Source of the DNA: an uncultured Elusimicrobium sp.
GTDB taxonomy: Bacteria > Elusimicrobiota > Elusimicrobia > Elusimicrobiales > Elusimicrobiaceae
DNA length: 12,745 nucleotides
Assembly: GCA_946061795.1 (NCBI GenBank)
Contig: CAMGSK010000029.1
Location: 1 to 12,745, forward strand
Direction: 5' to 3'
This document shows, piece by piece, positions 5,780 to 12,745 of this stretch. The position numbers were made by a program, and so were the translations under genes. The notes under the pieces were generated by a model. The model was not told the DNA's origin. It made no database searches and saw only the letters and a list, made by a program, of their open reading frames with translations. Positions within the stretch are counted from its first letter, which is position 1, and every line of letters begins with the position of its first letter.

Positions 5780-7168
5780 ATGCCCAATCCGTCTGCGCCG
5801 CGCCAGAGCGGCCGTCAGCAAGATCCCGCCGTACGCCGTACCAATTTTGAAGAAGTGGCTCATACGTTTACCAAAGAAGAAGCGTTGGCGGAGGCGGACC
5901 GCTGCCTCAACTGTCCCACGCACCCTTGCCAAAACGCCTGCCCCGTCGGTGTGCACATTCCGGCGTTCATCGCCAAAATCAAAGCCGGAGACGTCGGCGC
6001 CGCCGCGTCCGAAATTATGAAGACCAGCTTGCTGCCCGCCATTTGCGGCCGCGTCTGCCCGCAGGAAAAACATTGCGAAGGGCACTGCGTTTTGAAAGCC
6101 AAGTTCGGCTCCGTCAATATCGGCGGATTGGAACGCTACGCCGCGGACACCGCCCGCGCCGAAGGCGCGTTGCGCCCGCCCGTTCCGTCCGTTTCTACGG
6201 GTAAAAAAGTGATTTGTATTGGGTCCGGGCCGTCTTCTTTGGCGTGCGCCGCGGAACTGCGCCGCGCCGGCCACGACGTGACGGTGCTGGAAGCCTTGCA
6301 CGCCTACGGCGGCGTACTGCGCTACGGTATTCCTTCTTTCCGTTTGCCGCGCGAAGTCATCAACAAAGAAGTGGAAACCGTACAAAGCATGGGCGTAAAG
6401 TTTAAAACGGACGTATTGGTGGGGGCGACCATTACCCTTAAAGAATTGCTGGAAGAATATGACGCCGTGTATATCGGCTCCGGCGCGGGACTGCCCATGA
6501 TGTTGGGCATCCCCGGAGAAAATGCCGTGGGCGTGTACAGCGCCAACGAATTTTTGACGCGCGTGAATTTGATGCAGGCTTATAAATTCCCGCAGACGGA
6601 TACGCCTATCCGGGTGGGACGGCGCGTCATTGTGCTGGGCGGCGGCAACAGCGCCATGGACGCTGCGCGCTGCGCCATGCGCCTGCAGCCCGAAACGGTG
6701 ACGGTGGCTTACCGCCGCAGCCGCGAAGAAATGCCCGCCCGCGCCGCCGAAGTGGAACACGCGCAGGAAGAAGGGGTAAAATTTGAATATTTGGTGACGC
6801 CCAAAGAAGTGGTCAAAGATGAAAACGGCCGCGTGACGGGCGTGCGTTTTACGCGCAATGAACTGGGCGCGCCGGATGAGAAGGGCCGCCGCCGTCCCGT
6901 GGAAATTCCGGATTCGGATTTTGTGGAACCCGCCGATACGGTCATTACGGCCATCGGCCAGCGTCCCAACCCGACCATTTCCAAAACGACGCCGGATTTG
7001 AAGGTGACGGAACGCGGCGTCATTGCGCTTAACGAAAAAGGGGAAACCTCTCTGCGCGGCGTATTTGCCGGAGGGGACATCATCCGCGGCGGAGCCACCG
7101 TTTTGCTGGCCATGAACGACGGAATCGCCGCCGCGCGCAAAATCAACGAATATTTGGGGGAGAAATAA
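5780..7168 (+). CDS. nfnB: NADPH-binding large subunit of NfnAB-type bifurcating transhydrogenase (GltD/SudA-like)
   Basis: A 462-residue flavoprotein of the glutamate synthase small-chain family. The N-terminal ferredoxin-like domain carries eight Cys in two groups, Cys42, 45, 50, 54 and Cys89, 93, 99, 103 (CGRVCPQEKHCEGHC), for two [4Fe-4S] clusters. The FAD-binding segment GSGPSS is at 148-153 and the NADPH-binding segment GGGNSAMDAA at 287-296. AGGD-IIRGGATVLLAMNDG at 430-448 closes the FAD site. The next gene encodes the matching FAD/[2Fe-2S] subunit with a one-base gap. This pairing identifies NfnAB (large subunit also called NfnL), which couples NADH and reduced ferredoxin to NADP+ reduction in anaerobes, or the close SudAB enzyme. 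AGGAGG (5766-5771) lies eight bases before the ATG. No large GltB-type glutamate synthase subunit is present, so a GltD role is less likely. Confidence 0.92.
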   Translation: MPNPSAPRQSGRQQDPAVRRTNFEEVAHTFTKEEALAEADRCLNCPTHPCQNACPVGVHIPAFIAKIKAGDVGAAASEIMKTSLLPAICGRVCPQEKHCEGHCVLKAKFGSVNIGGLERYAADTARAEGALRPPVPSVSTGKKVICIGSGPSSLACAAELRRAGHDVTVLEALHAYGGVLRYGIPSFRLPREVINKEVETVQSMGVKFKTDVLVGATITLKELLEEYDAVYIGSGAGLPMMLGIPGENAVGVYSANEFLTRVNLMQAYKFPQTDTPIRVGRRVIVLGGGNSAMDAARCAMRLQPETVTVAYRRSREEMPARAAEVEHAQEEGVKFEYLVTPKEVVKDENGRVTGVRFTRNELGAPDEKGRRRPVEIPDSDFVEPADTVITAIGQRPNPTISKTTPDLKVTERGVIALNEKGETSLRGVFAGGDIIRGGATVLLAMNDGIAAARKINEYLGEK

Positions 7169-7169
7169 G

Positions 7170-8024
7170 ATGAAAGAAAACGAAATTTTGCTCAAAGAGC
7201 AGCTCAATGACGTGGTCATGAAGTTTGTCATTTACAAGCCTTTGGTGGCCAAAGCGGCCAAAGCCGGGCAGTTTGTCATTTTGCGCGGCCGGGAAGGCGG
7301 CGAACGTGTACCCGTCACGTTGGTGGACTGGGACGCGCACAAAGGGACCATTACCGTCATTATCCAGTCCATAGGCAAGTCCACATTTATGTTTAATTCG
7401 CTCAGTCAAGGCGATTGTTTTCTAAATATTCTGGGCCCGCTGGGCACGCCCGTGGCGATTGAAAACTATGGTGCGACGGCCGTCATCGGCGGCGGCGTGG
7501 GCATTGCCGAAGTGTATCCCATCGCCAAAGCGCTGAAAGCGGCGGGGAACAAAGTAATTTCCGTCTTGGGCGCACGCACGAAAGATTTGCTGATTTTGGA
7601 GCCGGAGATGAAGGCGGTGTCCGATATGACGATTTCCTGCACGGACGACGGCTCCTACGGCCAAAAAGGCATGGTGACCGACGCGCTGCGCGGTATCGTG
7701 GAAGCGGGCGAAAAAATCAACGCCGGCTTTGTCATTGGACCGATACCCATGATGAAGTTCACCTCCAAACTGATGTTGGAACTGGGCATAGAGCCCTACG
7801 CCAGTTTAAACCCGATTATGTTGGACGGGACGGGTATGTGCGGCGGCTGCCGCGTGACGGTGGAAGGAAAGGTGCGTTTTGCGTGTGTGGACGGGCCGAT
7901 GTTCCCCGCGCGCACGATAGATTTTGACGAACTGATCCGCCGTACGGGCGAATACAAAGACAAAGAAAAATTAGCCGTCAGCCAATGCGAGAAAGACCAT
8001 AAATGTAAACTGGGTTTGCATTAA
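7170..8024 (+). CDS. nfnA: FAD/[2Fe-2S] small subunit of NfnAB-type transhydrogenase (SudB-like)
   Basis: A 284-residue protein of the dihydroorotate dehydrogenase electron-transfer/ferredoxin-NADP reductase type. The N-terminal FAD-binding barrel (about 1-100, with ERVPVTLVDWD) is followed by an NAD-binding Rossmann domain starting at AVIGGGVGIAEVYPIAKAL (104-122). The C-terminal cluster region holds Asp219, Cys224, Cys227 and Cys239 (MLDGTGMCGGC and FACVDGPMF). This agrees with the Asp-plus-three-Cys [2Fe-2S] ligation I recall from Thermotoga NfnA. In NfnAB this subunit binds NADH and carries the flavin facing the [2Fe-2S] cluster. GGGGGAG before the start, within the end of nfnB, serves as ribosome binding site. 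A SudB sulfide dehydrogenase subunit is the alternative; sequence alone does not separate them. Confidence 0.92.
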   Translation: MKENEILLKEQLNDVVMKFVIYKPLVAKAAKAGQFVILRGREGGERVPVTLVDWDAHKGTITVIIQSIGKSTFMFNSLSQGDCFLNILGPLGTPVAIENYGATAVIGGGVGIAEVYPIAKALKAAGNKVISVLGARTKDLLILEPEMKAVSDMTISCTDDGSYGQKGMVTDALRGIVEAGEKINAGFVIGPIPMMKFTSKLMLELGIEPYASLNPIMLDGTGMCGGCRVTVEGKVRFACVDGPMFPARTIDFDELIRRTGEYKDKEKLAVSQCEKDHKCKLGLH

Positions 8025-8048
8025 CCGCCCGGTTTGATTGTTGCTTTT

Positions 8049-8086
8049 TATCCGTTCCCGGCTTTGGCCGGGGACGGATATTTCTT
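8049..8086 (+). terminator. Probable terminator after nfnA
   Basis: TATCCGTTCCCGGC (8049-8062) and GCCGGGGACGGATA (8067-8080) pair over 14 bp with one wobble and a TTTG loop. The T run after it is short (TTTCTT), so termination may be partial. Confidence 0.6.
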
Positions 8087-8108
8087 GGGCTGGGATTACC
8101 GGGAAGAG

Positions 8109-8137
8109 TTGCATTGGTTTTTTTTTTTTGGTAAATT
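8109..8137 (+). promoter_or_regulatory. Promoter of the second pilin gene, with a T12 spacer
   Basis: TTGCAT (8109-8114) and TAAATT (8132-8137) are 17 bp apart. The spacer contains exactly twelve T (8118-8129), as in the first pilin promoter. The predicted start is near 8144, giving a leader of about 33 bases that contains the ribosome binding site. The repeat of the layout at 1925-1952 is the main support. Confidence 0.55.
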
Positions 8138-8162
8138 TTGATCTGTAAACAAAATTTATCAC
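8118..8162 (+). repeat. Second copy of the pilin upstream cassette (T12 plus inverted repeat)
   Basis: This copy matches 1933-1976. After the T12 run, GGTAAATTTTG (8130-8140) and CAAAATTTATC (8150-8160) form an 11-bp inverted repeat with one G-T mismatch, around a 9-nt centre (ATCTGTAAA). Unlike the first copy, it lies wholly upstream of the gene. The ribosome binding site and ATG follow 15-26 bases later. Confidence 0.75.
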
Positions 8163-8176
8163 AAAAGAGGAAAGGT

Positions 8177-8707
8177 ATGAAAAATGCGTTTAAGAGCGAT
8201 TTAAAGGGGTTTACGCTCATAGAGCTTTTGGTGGTGGTGTTGATTATCGGCATATTGTCGGCAATTGCTTTGCCGCAATATGAAAAAGCGGTGGAAAAAA
8301 GCCGCGGGGCGGAGGCTATTTCCGCGCTGAACGGGTTATACCGGCAGTATGAATTATGCCGGCTGGAGCAAGATGACGAAAGAAATTGCGATATGGCCGG
8401 AGATTTTGAAAATTTTACGGTACCTCCCCCGGGAGAAAAACTGTCCAACGATTGTTATAAAACCAAGGATTGGTATTATTGCCCTCCGCAGCAGTCCGAC
8501 ATTATAGCCATTCGTCGGAGTTCTTCCTCTTCCGATTCTAAACCGTACAGCAATGCCAAAGGATTTTTAACGATGTGGGGGTATGGATGGGGCGATGATA
8601 AATGTGTGGGCACCATTACTTGTGACGCCGGAACGGATGCAGATTTTTGTAAAAAACTTGGATTTACCGCGACCAAACAAGGTTGCAGCGGGAAAGTCCA
8701 GCCGTAA
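8177..8707 (+). CDS. Type IV pilin-like protein (PilE type), Cys-rich, orphan
   Basis: A 176-residue prepilin. The short leader MKNAFKSDLKG is cleaved after Gly11 in the expected way, leaving FTLIELLVVVLIIGILSAIALPQ with Glu16 at +5. It continues as YEKAVEKSRGAEA, the usual PilE-like helix. The globular part has eight Cys (61, 71, 93, 102, 143, 149, 158, 170), which suggests several disulfides and an extracellular fold. It also has a Ser run (115-119) and a Trp/Gly patch (MWGYGWGDDK). The segment FCKKLGFT resembles LCKSMGAI of the first pilin, so the two are paralogues with diverged heads. The ATG at 8177 is chosen because GAGG (8167-8170) lies six bases before it; in-frame codons upstream are inside the cassette. 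It is monocistronic, more AT-rich than its neighbours, with no assembly genes nearby. Confidence 0.92.
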   Translation: MKNAFKSDLKGFTLIELLVVVLIIGILSAIALPQYEKAVEKSRGAEAISALNGLYRQYELCRLEQDDERNCDMAGDFENFTVPPPGEKLSNDCYKTKDWYYCPPQQSDIIAIRRSSSSSDSKPYSNAKGFLTMWGYGWGDDKCVGTITCDAGTDADFCKKLGFTATKQGCSGKVQP

Positions 8708-8721
8708 AGTTTTTAACACAT

Positions 8722-8749
8722 AAAAAGCCCCGCGGAAGCGGGGCTTTTT
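8722..8749. terminator. Bidirectional terminator between pilin 2 and phoH2
   Basis: AAAAAGCCCCGC (8722-8733), loop GGAA, GCGGGGCTTTTT (8738-8749). It is perfectly paired and flanked by A and T runs, serving the two convergent genes. Confidence 0.92.
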
Positions 8750-8766
8750 GTTTGCAAACTTTGCGT

Positions 8767-10092
8767 TTACAGCAATTTGGAGGCCAGGTCCGCCAGGCGG
8801 CTGCGCTCTGTTTTGGTAAACGTAATATGTCCGTAAGAGGGCTGGCCTTTAAGGCGGTCCACCAAATAGGTCAGGCCGTTGGATTCAATGTCCAAATACG
8901 GGGTGTCTATCTGATACGGGTCCCCGGTGACGACGATTTTGGTCCCTTCGCCCGCGCGGGTAAGAATGGTTTTCATCTCGTGAGGGGTCAAGTTCTGCGC
9001 GTCATCGACAATCATGTACTGGCGCGGCAAAGAACGTCCGCGCATGTGCGTGACGGAGGCGATTTCTATTTTGCCGCTGTCGAGCAAGTAATGGGCTTTT
9101 TCTTCTCCTTCATCCGGGTTTTTGTGGTCGGCCAAAAACGCCAGGTTGTCGTAAATGGCGCCCATCCAGGCTTCCAGTTTTTCTTCTTTGGTGCCGGGGA
9201 GAAAGCCCAAATCTTTGCCCACGGGCACGATGGAGCGGCACACCACCATGCGGCGGTAGGCGTTGTCATCCATGGTGCGCTGCAGGCCGGTGGCCAGCGT
9301 AATCAGCGTTTTGCCGGTGCCGGCGGTGCCAACGAGGGTGACGATGTCCAGGCTGTCGTCGAGCAGCAGTTCCATGGCAAAGCGTTGCTCTTTGTTAAGC
9401 GGTTTGATGCCCCACGCCACGGGGTCCTGAGCGGAAAGGGGGCGCAGCTCGTTAGAGCCGTTGTTGGCCACGCGGCCCATGGCGGATTTTTTGCTGCCGT
9501 CATTGGCTTTTAGAATTAAAAACTGGTTGGGGAAAAAGCGGTCCTTGGGCAATACCAGCTTTTTGTCCCGGTAGAACGCGTCAATTTGCGCGGAATCGGT
9601 TTCCCATTCCACCACGCCGGTGTAAAGTTCGTCATAATTGACTTTGTCGGAGGTGTAGTCCTGCGCGCTCAGGCCCAAGGCTTCGGCTTTCAGGCGCATG
9701 TTGATGTCTTTGGTGACCACGATGACGGGATTTTGGTTTTTCTTGTAGGAGCCTTCTTTTTTGGCCATCGTGTAAGCGATGTTTAAAATGCTGTTGTCGG
9801 ATTTATTAAAAGAAAAGACCTGCGGCAGAATATTGGATTTGTCCAGTTCTATTTTCAGCGTGCCGCCTTTGGGCAGGGGTACTCCTTCGCTCAGGCGGCC
9901 GTTTTCGCGCAGGGCGTCCAGCTCGCGCGACACCATGCGGGCGTTTTTGCCGCGGGTGTCCCCTTCGCTTTTAAAGTTGTCCAGTTCCTCAATGACGACC
10001 ATGGGGATGACGACGTCATTGTCCTCAAACGCATAAATGGAGTTGACGTCATGCAATAGCACGTTGGTATCCAGAATAAATGTTTTTTTCAT
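8767..10092 (-). CDS. phoH2: PhoH family protein with N-terminal PIN domain (PhoH2/YlaK type)
   Basis: A 441-residue two-domain protein. Residues 1 to about 150 form a PIN-type nuclease: Asp8 in FILDTNVLLHD, Glu35/36 in VVIEELDNFK, Asp99 in NKSDNSIL and Asp129 in VVTKDINMRLKA form the acidic metal site. Residues about 230-441 are a PhoH ATPase, with Walker A GTAGTGKT (255-262), Walker B MIVDDAQN (360-367) and a sensor-like VVTGDPYQID (387-396). PIN-PhoH proteins characterised in mycobacteria act as sequence-influenced RNA helicase/ribonucleases, so a role in RNA metabolism is likely. The length agrees with the family. GAGGTGA (complement of 10097-10103) precedes the ATG, and a strong promoter lies further upstream. 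No small antitoxin-like gene adjoins the 5' end, since the next gene upstream is divergent. Confidence 0.95.
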   Translation of the reverse strand: MKKTFILDTNVLLHDVNSIYAFEDNDVVIPMVVIEELDNFKSEGDTRGKNARMVSRELDALRENGRLSEGVPLPKGGTLKIELDKSNILPQVFSFNKSDNSILNIAYTMAKKEGSYKKNQNPVIVVTKDINMRLKAEALGLSAQDYTSDKVNYDELYTGVVEWETDSAQIDAFYRDKKLVLPKDRFFPNQFLILKANDGSKKSAMGRVANNGSNELRPLSAQDPVAWGIKPLNKEQRFAMELLLDDSLDIVTLVGTAGTGKTLITLATGLQRTMDDNAYRRMVVCRSIVPVGKDLGFLPGTKEEKLEAWMGAIYDNLAFLADHKNPDEGEEKAHYLLDSGKIEIASVTHMRGRSLPRQYMIVDDAQNLTPHEMKTILTRAGEGTKIVVTGDPYQIDTPYLDIESNGLTYLVDRLKGQPSYGHITFTKTERSRLADLASKLL

Positions 10093-10134
10093 AGGTTCAC
10101 CTCGGGCCGTCGCAAAAGCGGACGGGATACCTAT

Positions 10135-10163
10135 AGTATAAAGTTTACGCGCGGTTTAATCAA
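10135..10163 (-). promoter_or_regulatory. Sigma-70 type promoter of phoH2
   Basis: On the minus strand TTGATT (complement of 10158-10163) and TATACT (complement of 10135-10140) are separated by exactly 17 bp. The start would lie about 35 bases before the ATG at 10092. Confidence 0.72.
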
Positions 10164-10206
10164 GTTTTTTCCGCCGGGCAAAGAGTGCAAAGCGCGGGGA
10201 TTAATT

Positions 10207-10214
10207 GGTATAAC
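10207..10214 (+). promoter_or_regulatory. Extended -10 element just before the GH57 gene
   Basis: TATAAC (10209-10214) is preceded by TTGG, close to an extended -10. No clear -35 is visible. The predicted start falls at about 10221, one base before the ATG, and no Shine-Dalgarno sequence lies between. Confidence 0.4.
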
Positions 10215-10221
10215 TATATAT

Positions 10222-12594
10222 ATGAAATATCTTTGTATTCACGGACACTTTTACCAACCCCCGCGCGAAAACGCCTGGCTGGAGCAGGTGGAGACGCAAG
10301 ACAGCGCGGCCCCTTTTCACGATTGGAACGCGCGTATCACCGCCGAATGCTATGGTCCCAACGCGCTGGCGCGCGTACTCAATGACAAAGGAGAACTGAC
10401 TTCTTTGGTCAACAATTACGCCCATATCAGTTTCAATTTCGGGCCCACGCTTTTGTCTTGGATGGAAACGCACGCGCCGCGCGTATATCAGGCGGTGCTG
10501 GAGTCGGATAAGCAAAGCCAGGAAAACTTCGGCGGGCACGGCTCCGCCATCGCACAGGTGTACAATCACGTCATTATGCCGCTGGCCAATGCGCGGGATA
10601 AAGAAACGCAGGTAAAGTGGGGGCTTGCCGATTTTAAGAAACGTTTTGGGCGGGAGCCGGAAGCCATGTGGCTGGCCGAGACCGCCTGCAATACCGAAAC
10701 GCTGGAAGTGCTGGCCGCTCACGGAATGAAGTACGTCATTCTGGCCCCGGGCCAATGCGCGCGCATACGCAAGATCGGCGCGAAAGACTGGACGGACGTT
10801 TCCGGGGCAAAGGTGGATCCAAAACGGGCCTATTTGTGCAAATTACCCTCCGGCCGGCGCATTGCATTGTTTTTCTATGACGGTCCTGTTTCGCAAGGCA
10901 TTGCTTTTTCGGATACGCTCAAAAGCGGCGAAAATTTTGCCGGGCGTTTGCTGGGGGCGTATGACCGCCGCCAGGAGCCGCAGCTCATGCACATCGCCAC
11001 GGACGGCGAAACCTACGGCCATCATCAGAAATTCGCCGATATGGCTTTGGCCTGCTGTTTAAAGCGCGTCATGGATATGCCAGACGTGAATCTGACCGTT
11101 TATGGGGAATTTTTGGAAAAATATCCGCCGGAGTATGAAGCGGAAATTTTTGAGAATACGTCTTGGAGTTGTTTCCACGGAGTGGAACGCTGGAGAGCCG
11201 ACTGCGGCTGCAATTCCGGCGGAAGACCGGGCTGGAACCAAAAATGGCGCGCGCCGCTTCGCAAAGCGCTGGATTTCATCCGGGACGAAATGATAAAAAC
11301 GTTTGAGGGAAAAGGCCGCGAATATTTTAAAGATCCCTGGGCCGCCCGCAACGATTATATAGAGCTGATTTTGGACCGGAGCCTGGACGCGCAACACCGC
11401 TTTTTTCTGCGTCACGCCACGGAAAAAGCCTGGAATGACCGCCCCGGCGCGCTGGCTTTGCTGGAAATGCAGCGCAACGCCATGCTGATGTACACCAGCT
11501 GCGGGTGGTTTTTTGACGAAATCAGCGGGCTGGAAACCGTGCAGATTTTGCAATACGCCGCGCGGGCCTTGGAATTGAACCGGCGCATGGGCGGAGCGGA
11601 CGTGGAGCCGCGTTTTGTAAAACTGCTTTCCGACGCGCCCAGCAACCTGAAAGATTTAAAAAACGGCGCGGTGGTCTATGAGCGTTTTGTCAAACCTTCT
11701 TTTGTGCCGGCGGCCAAAGCCGCGCTGCAGCTGGTGCTGACAAAATTCCCAAAAGAAGACGCCTGTACCATGGAAGGAGGCGCATTTTATGCGCAGGACT
11801 GCCGTTTTGAGCGGGAAACAAAAGGAGAAAACGGATTGTATTTCGGAACGCTGACGCTCAAAAACCGCGTCACGCTGGAAGAATGCCCAATGGCTTTTGC
11901 CGTGTGCCAGACGCGCGGCGCGCATATTACGTGCGGGGCCGCCCGGACTGACGAACTCAATGCCGCGGAAACGTTTGCCTTCTTGCAGAAAACGGCCCGT
12001 GGCGGGGACTTTGAAACCTTGCATGAGGAAATTGCCAAGCGTTTCCCGTCCGTCTATCCATTCTCTTCGTTTTTTAAAGACGCCCAGCGCAGCGTAATAG
12101 ACGGGGTGTTGGAGCGGGTATCCCGGAAGACGGGGGAAGAGTTCGGCCGTATTTTTGAAGAGCAATATCCCGCCGTGCGCGGATTAAAATATATCGGCGC
12201 GCCGCTCCCCGCGGCTTTTACTACGGTGGCGGATTACGTGCTGACGGCGGATTTGCTGGCGGAACTGGAAAAAGACCCGGTGGACGTCAACGCGTTGGAA
12301 GAACTGATGGACGACGTTCGTACGCTGGGGCTGACGCTGGAAAGCGGCAGAATCAACGCCATCGCGCAAAAACGTTTGCTGGGCTATGCGCGGGAACTCA
12401 AAGAAAAACCGGGCGATTTAAACGTCGCCGTGAAAATGGTGGAGTTTTTAAATTATATGGAAATCTTCGGTTTTTCGCCGGAGCTCTCCCAAGTTCAGCT
12501 GGAAGTGTTTCAGGCTTTACAAAATCTGCCTGCGGAAAAACGCGGCAAAAGCATTTTAAAAGCTTTGGCTAAAAAGTTGAAAATTGCTTTATAA
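10222..12594 (+). CDS. Glycoside hydrolase family 57 protein with DUF3536-type C-terminal region
   Basis: A 790-residue protein. The N-terminal GH57 (beta/alpha)7-barrel starts at once with CIHGHFYQPPRE (His7, His9). The likely nucleophile is Glu153 in MWLAETACNTETL and the acid/base is Asp261 in HIATDGETYGHH, the two positions that define GH57 catalysis. Known GH57 enzymes are retaining alpha-glucan-active enzymes (alpha-amylase, 4-alpha-glucanotransferase, branching enzyme), so storage or dietary alpha-glucan is the probable substrate; the exact reaction cannot be read here. From about residue 300 the sequence (EYEAEIFENTSWSCFHGVERWRADCGC and on) fits the DUF3536 region that accompanies one GH57 subgroup; the far C-terminus is helical and charged. 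There is no signal peptide, so it should be cytoplasmic. The first ATG lacks a Shine-Dalgarno sequence, and no earlier in-frame start looks better. It is divergent from phoH2 and monocistronic. Confidence 0.92.
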   Translation: MKYLCIHGHFYQPPRENAWLEQVETQDSAAPFHDWNARITAECYGPNALARVLNDKGELTSLVNNYAHISFNFGPTLLSWMETHAPRVYQAVLESDKQSQENFGGHGSAIAQVYNHVIMPLANARDKETQVKWGLADFKKRFGREPEAMWLAETACNTETLEVLAAHGMKYVILAPGQCARIRKIGAKDWTDVSGAKVDPKRAYLCKLPSGRRIALFFYDGPVSQGIAFSDTLKSGENFAGRLLGAYDRRQEPQLMHIATDGETYGHHQKFADMALACCLKRVMDMPDVNLTVYGEFLEKYPPEYEAEIFENTSWSCFHGVERWRADCGCNSGGRPGWNQKWRAPLRKALDFIRDEMIKTFEGKGREYFKDPWAARNDYIELILDRSLDAQHRFFLRHATEKAWNDRPGALALLEMQRNAMLMYTSCGWFFDEISGLETVQILQYAARALELNRRMGGADVEPRFVKLLSDAPSNLKDLKNGAVVYERFVKPSFVPAAKAALQLVLTKFPKEDACTMEGGAFYAQDCRFERETKGENGLYFGTLTLKNRVTLEECPMAFAVCQTRGAHITCGAARTDELNAAETFAFLQKTARGGDFETLHEEIAKRFPSVYPFSSFFKDAQRSVIDGVLERVSRKTGEEFGRIFEEQYPAVRGLKYIGAPLPAAFTTVADYVLTADLLAELEKDPVDVNALEELMDDVRTLGLTLESGRINAIAQKRLLGYARELKEKPGDLNVAVKMVEFLNYMEIFGFSPELSQVQLEVFQALQNLPAEKRGKSILKALAKKLKIAL

Positions 12595-12596
12595 AT

Positions 12597-12624
12597 AAAA
12601 CCCCGGAGAAATCCGGGGTTTTTA
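12597..12624. terminator. Bidirectional terminator after the GH57 gene
   Basis: AAAACCCCGGA (12597-12607), loop GAAA, TCCGGGGTTTT (12612-12622), followed by more T. It is perfectly paired and lies between two convergent genes. Confidence 0.9.
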
Positions 12625-12654
12625 ATAAATTTTTAAACGGCTTCCGCCTGGGAT

Positions 12655-12744
12655 TTATTTGTTGCGGACAAGCCGTTGGTTTTCCAGCGTATATACCGCG
12701 TCAGCAAAATTTGCCGCGTGTACGTCGTGCGTGACCATCAGCAC
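12655..12744 (-). CDS. ABC transporter ATP-binding protein, C-terminal 29 residues only
   Basis: Only the 3' end of this minus-strand gene is inside the window; it begins beyond the right edge and stops with TAA at 12655-12657. The visible residues start VLMVTHDVHAANFADAVYTL and end QRLVRNK. The VTHD segment is the H-loop (switch His) of ABC ATPases, followed by the usual 'AD.vy.L..g.l' tail. The style resembles LolD/MacB-type exporters, but 29 residues are too few to name the transporter. Confidence 0.75.
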   Translation of the reverse strand: MLMVTHDVHAANFADAVYTLENQRLVRNK

Positions 12745-12745
12745 G

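Noticed and set aside
5759..7231. A 490-codon open frame on the minus strand, antisense to nfnB
   Set aside because: It is a shadow of the GC-rich codon bias of nfnB. Its translation is rich in His, Arg, Ala and Gly without family motifs, and the plus strand gene has all expected cofactor motifs.
8138..8176. In-frame extension of pilin 2 from a TTG at 8138
   Set aside because: It would translate the regulatory cassette and lengthen the leader. The ATG at 8177 has a well-placed GAGG before it.
8683..9513. A 276-codon open frame on the plus strand opposite phoH2
   Set aside because: It is antisense to the ATPase domain of phoH2, spans a strong terminator and has no recognisable domain.
12637..12678. 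AACGGC and GCCGTT pair as another terminator or repeat
   Set aside because: The spacing is about 30 bases, the stem is only about seven pairs, and one arm lies in the ABC ATPase coding end; it is probably chance.

Overview
The window reads as a compact bacterial chromosome segment of roughly 50-55% GC, with short intergenic gaps and strong hairpin terminators between transcription units. The best guess for the source is an Elusimicrobiota bacterium, probably a host-gut lineage related to Elusimicrobium. This rests mainly on two stand-alone type IV pilin-like (PilE-type) genes with the N-terminus GFTLIELLVVVLIIG, a gene type I recall as unusually multiplied in that phylum. The housekeeping genes are compatible with an anaerobic fermenter. 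The taxonomic call is inference; no rRNA or tRNA gene is present to fix it.

Layout, left to right: (1) the 3' part of a PcrA/UvrD helicase (+), with a long Gly/Tyr/Ser-rich linker before its C-terminal RNA-polymerase-binding-type domain; (2) an orphan pilin-like gene (+) with its own promoter and terminator; (3) a small two-helix membrane protein of CD225/dispanin type (-), preceded by a possible 11-residue Cys-Gly micro-ORF; (4) a gatC-gatA-NUDIX operon (+) for tRNA-dependent Gln/Asn formation plus a nucleotide hydrolase; (5) a YtxH-like protein with an 11-residue helical repeat (-); (6) an nfnB-nfnA pair (+) encoding an electron-bifurcating NADH/ferredoxin:NADP+ transhydrogenase (or a SudAB/GltD-like relative); (7) a second orphan pilin-like gene (+); (8) a PIN-PhoH (PhoH2/YlaK-type) gene (-), divergent from (9) a 790-residue GH57 glycosidase with a DUF3536-type C-terminal half (+); (10) the last 29 codons of an ABC-transporter ATPase (-).

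The most unusual signal lies in front of the two pilin genes, which sit 6 kb apart in unrelated neighbourhoods. Both are preceded by the same roughly 50-bp cassette: a TTG -35 element, a run of exactly twelve T, then G(A/G)TAAATTTTG, an 8-9 nt spacer and CAAAATTTATC. The last two blocks form an inverted repeat over the predicted transcription start. In the first pilin gene the start codon lies in the centre of this inverted repeat and has no Shine-Dalgarno sequence near it. The cassette looks like a shared regulatory module for a dispersed pilin family. The T12 run between -35 and -10 is the kind of tract that can phase-vary by slippage. No type IV pilus assembly genes, CRISPR arrays, transposases or RNA genes were seen.
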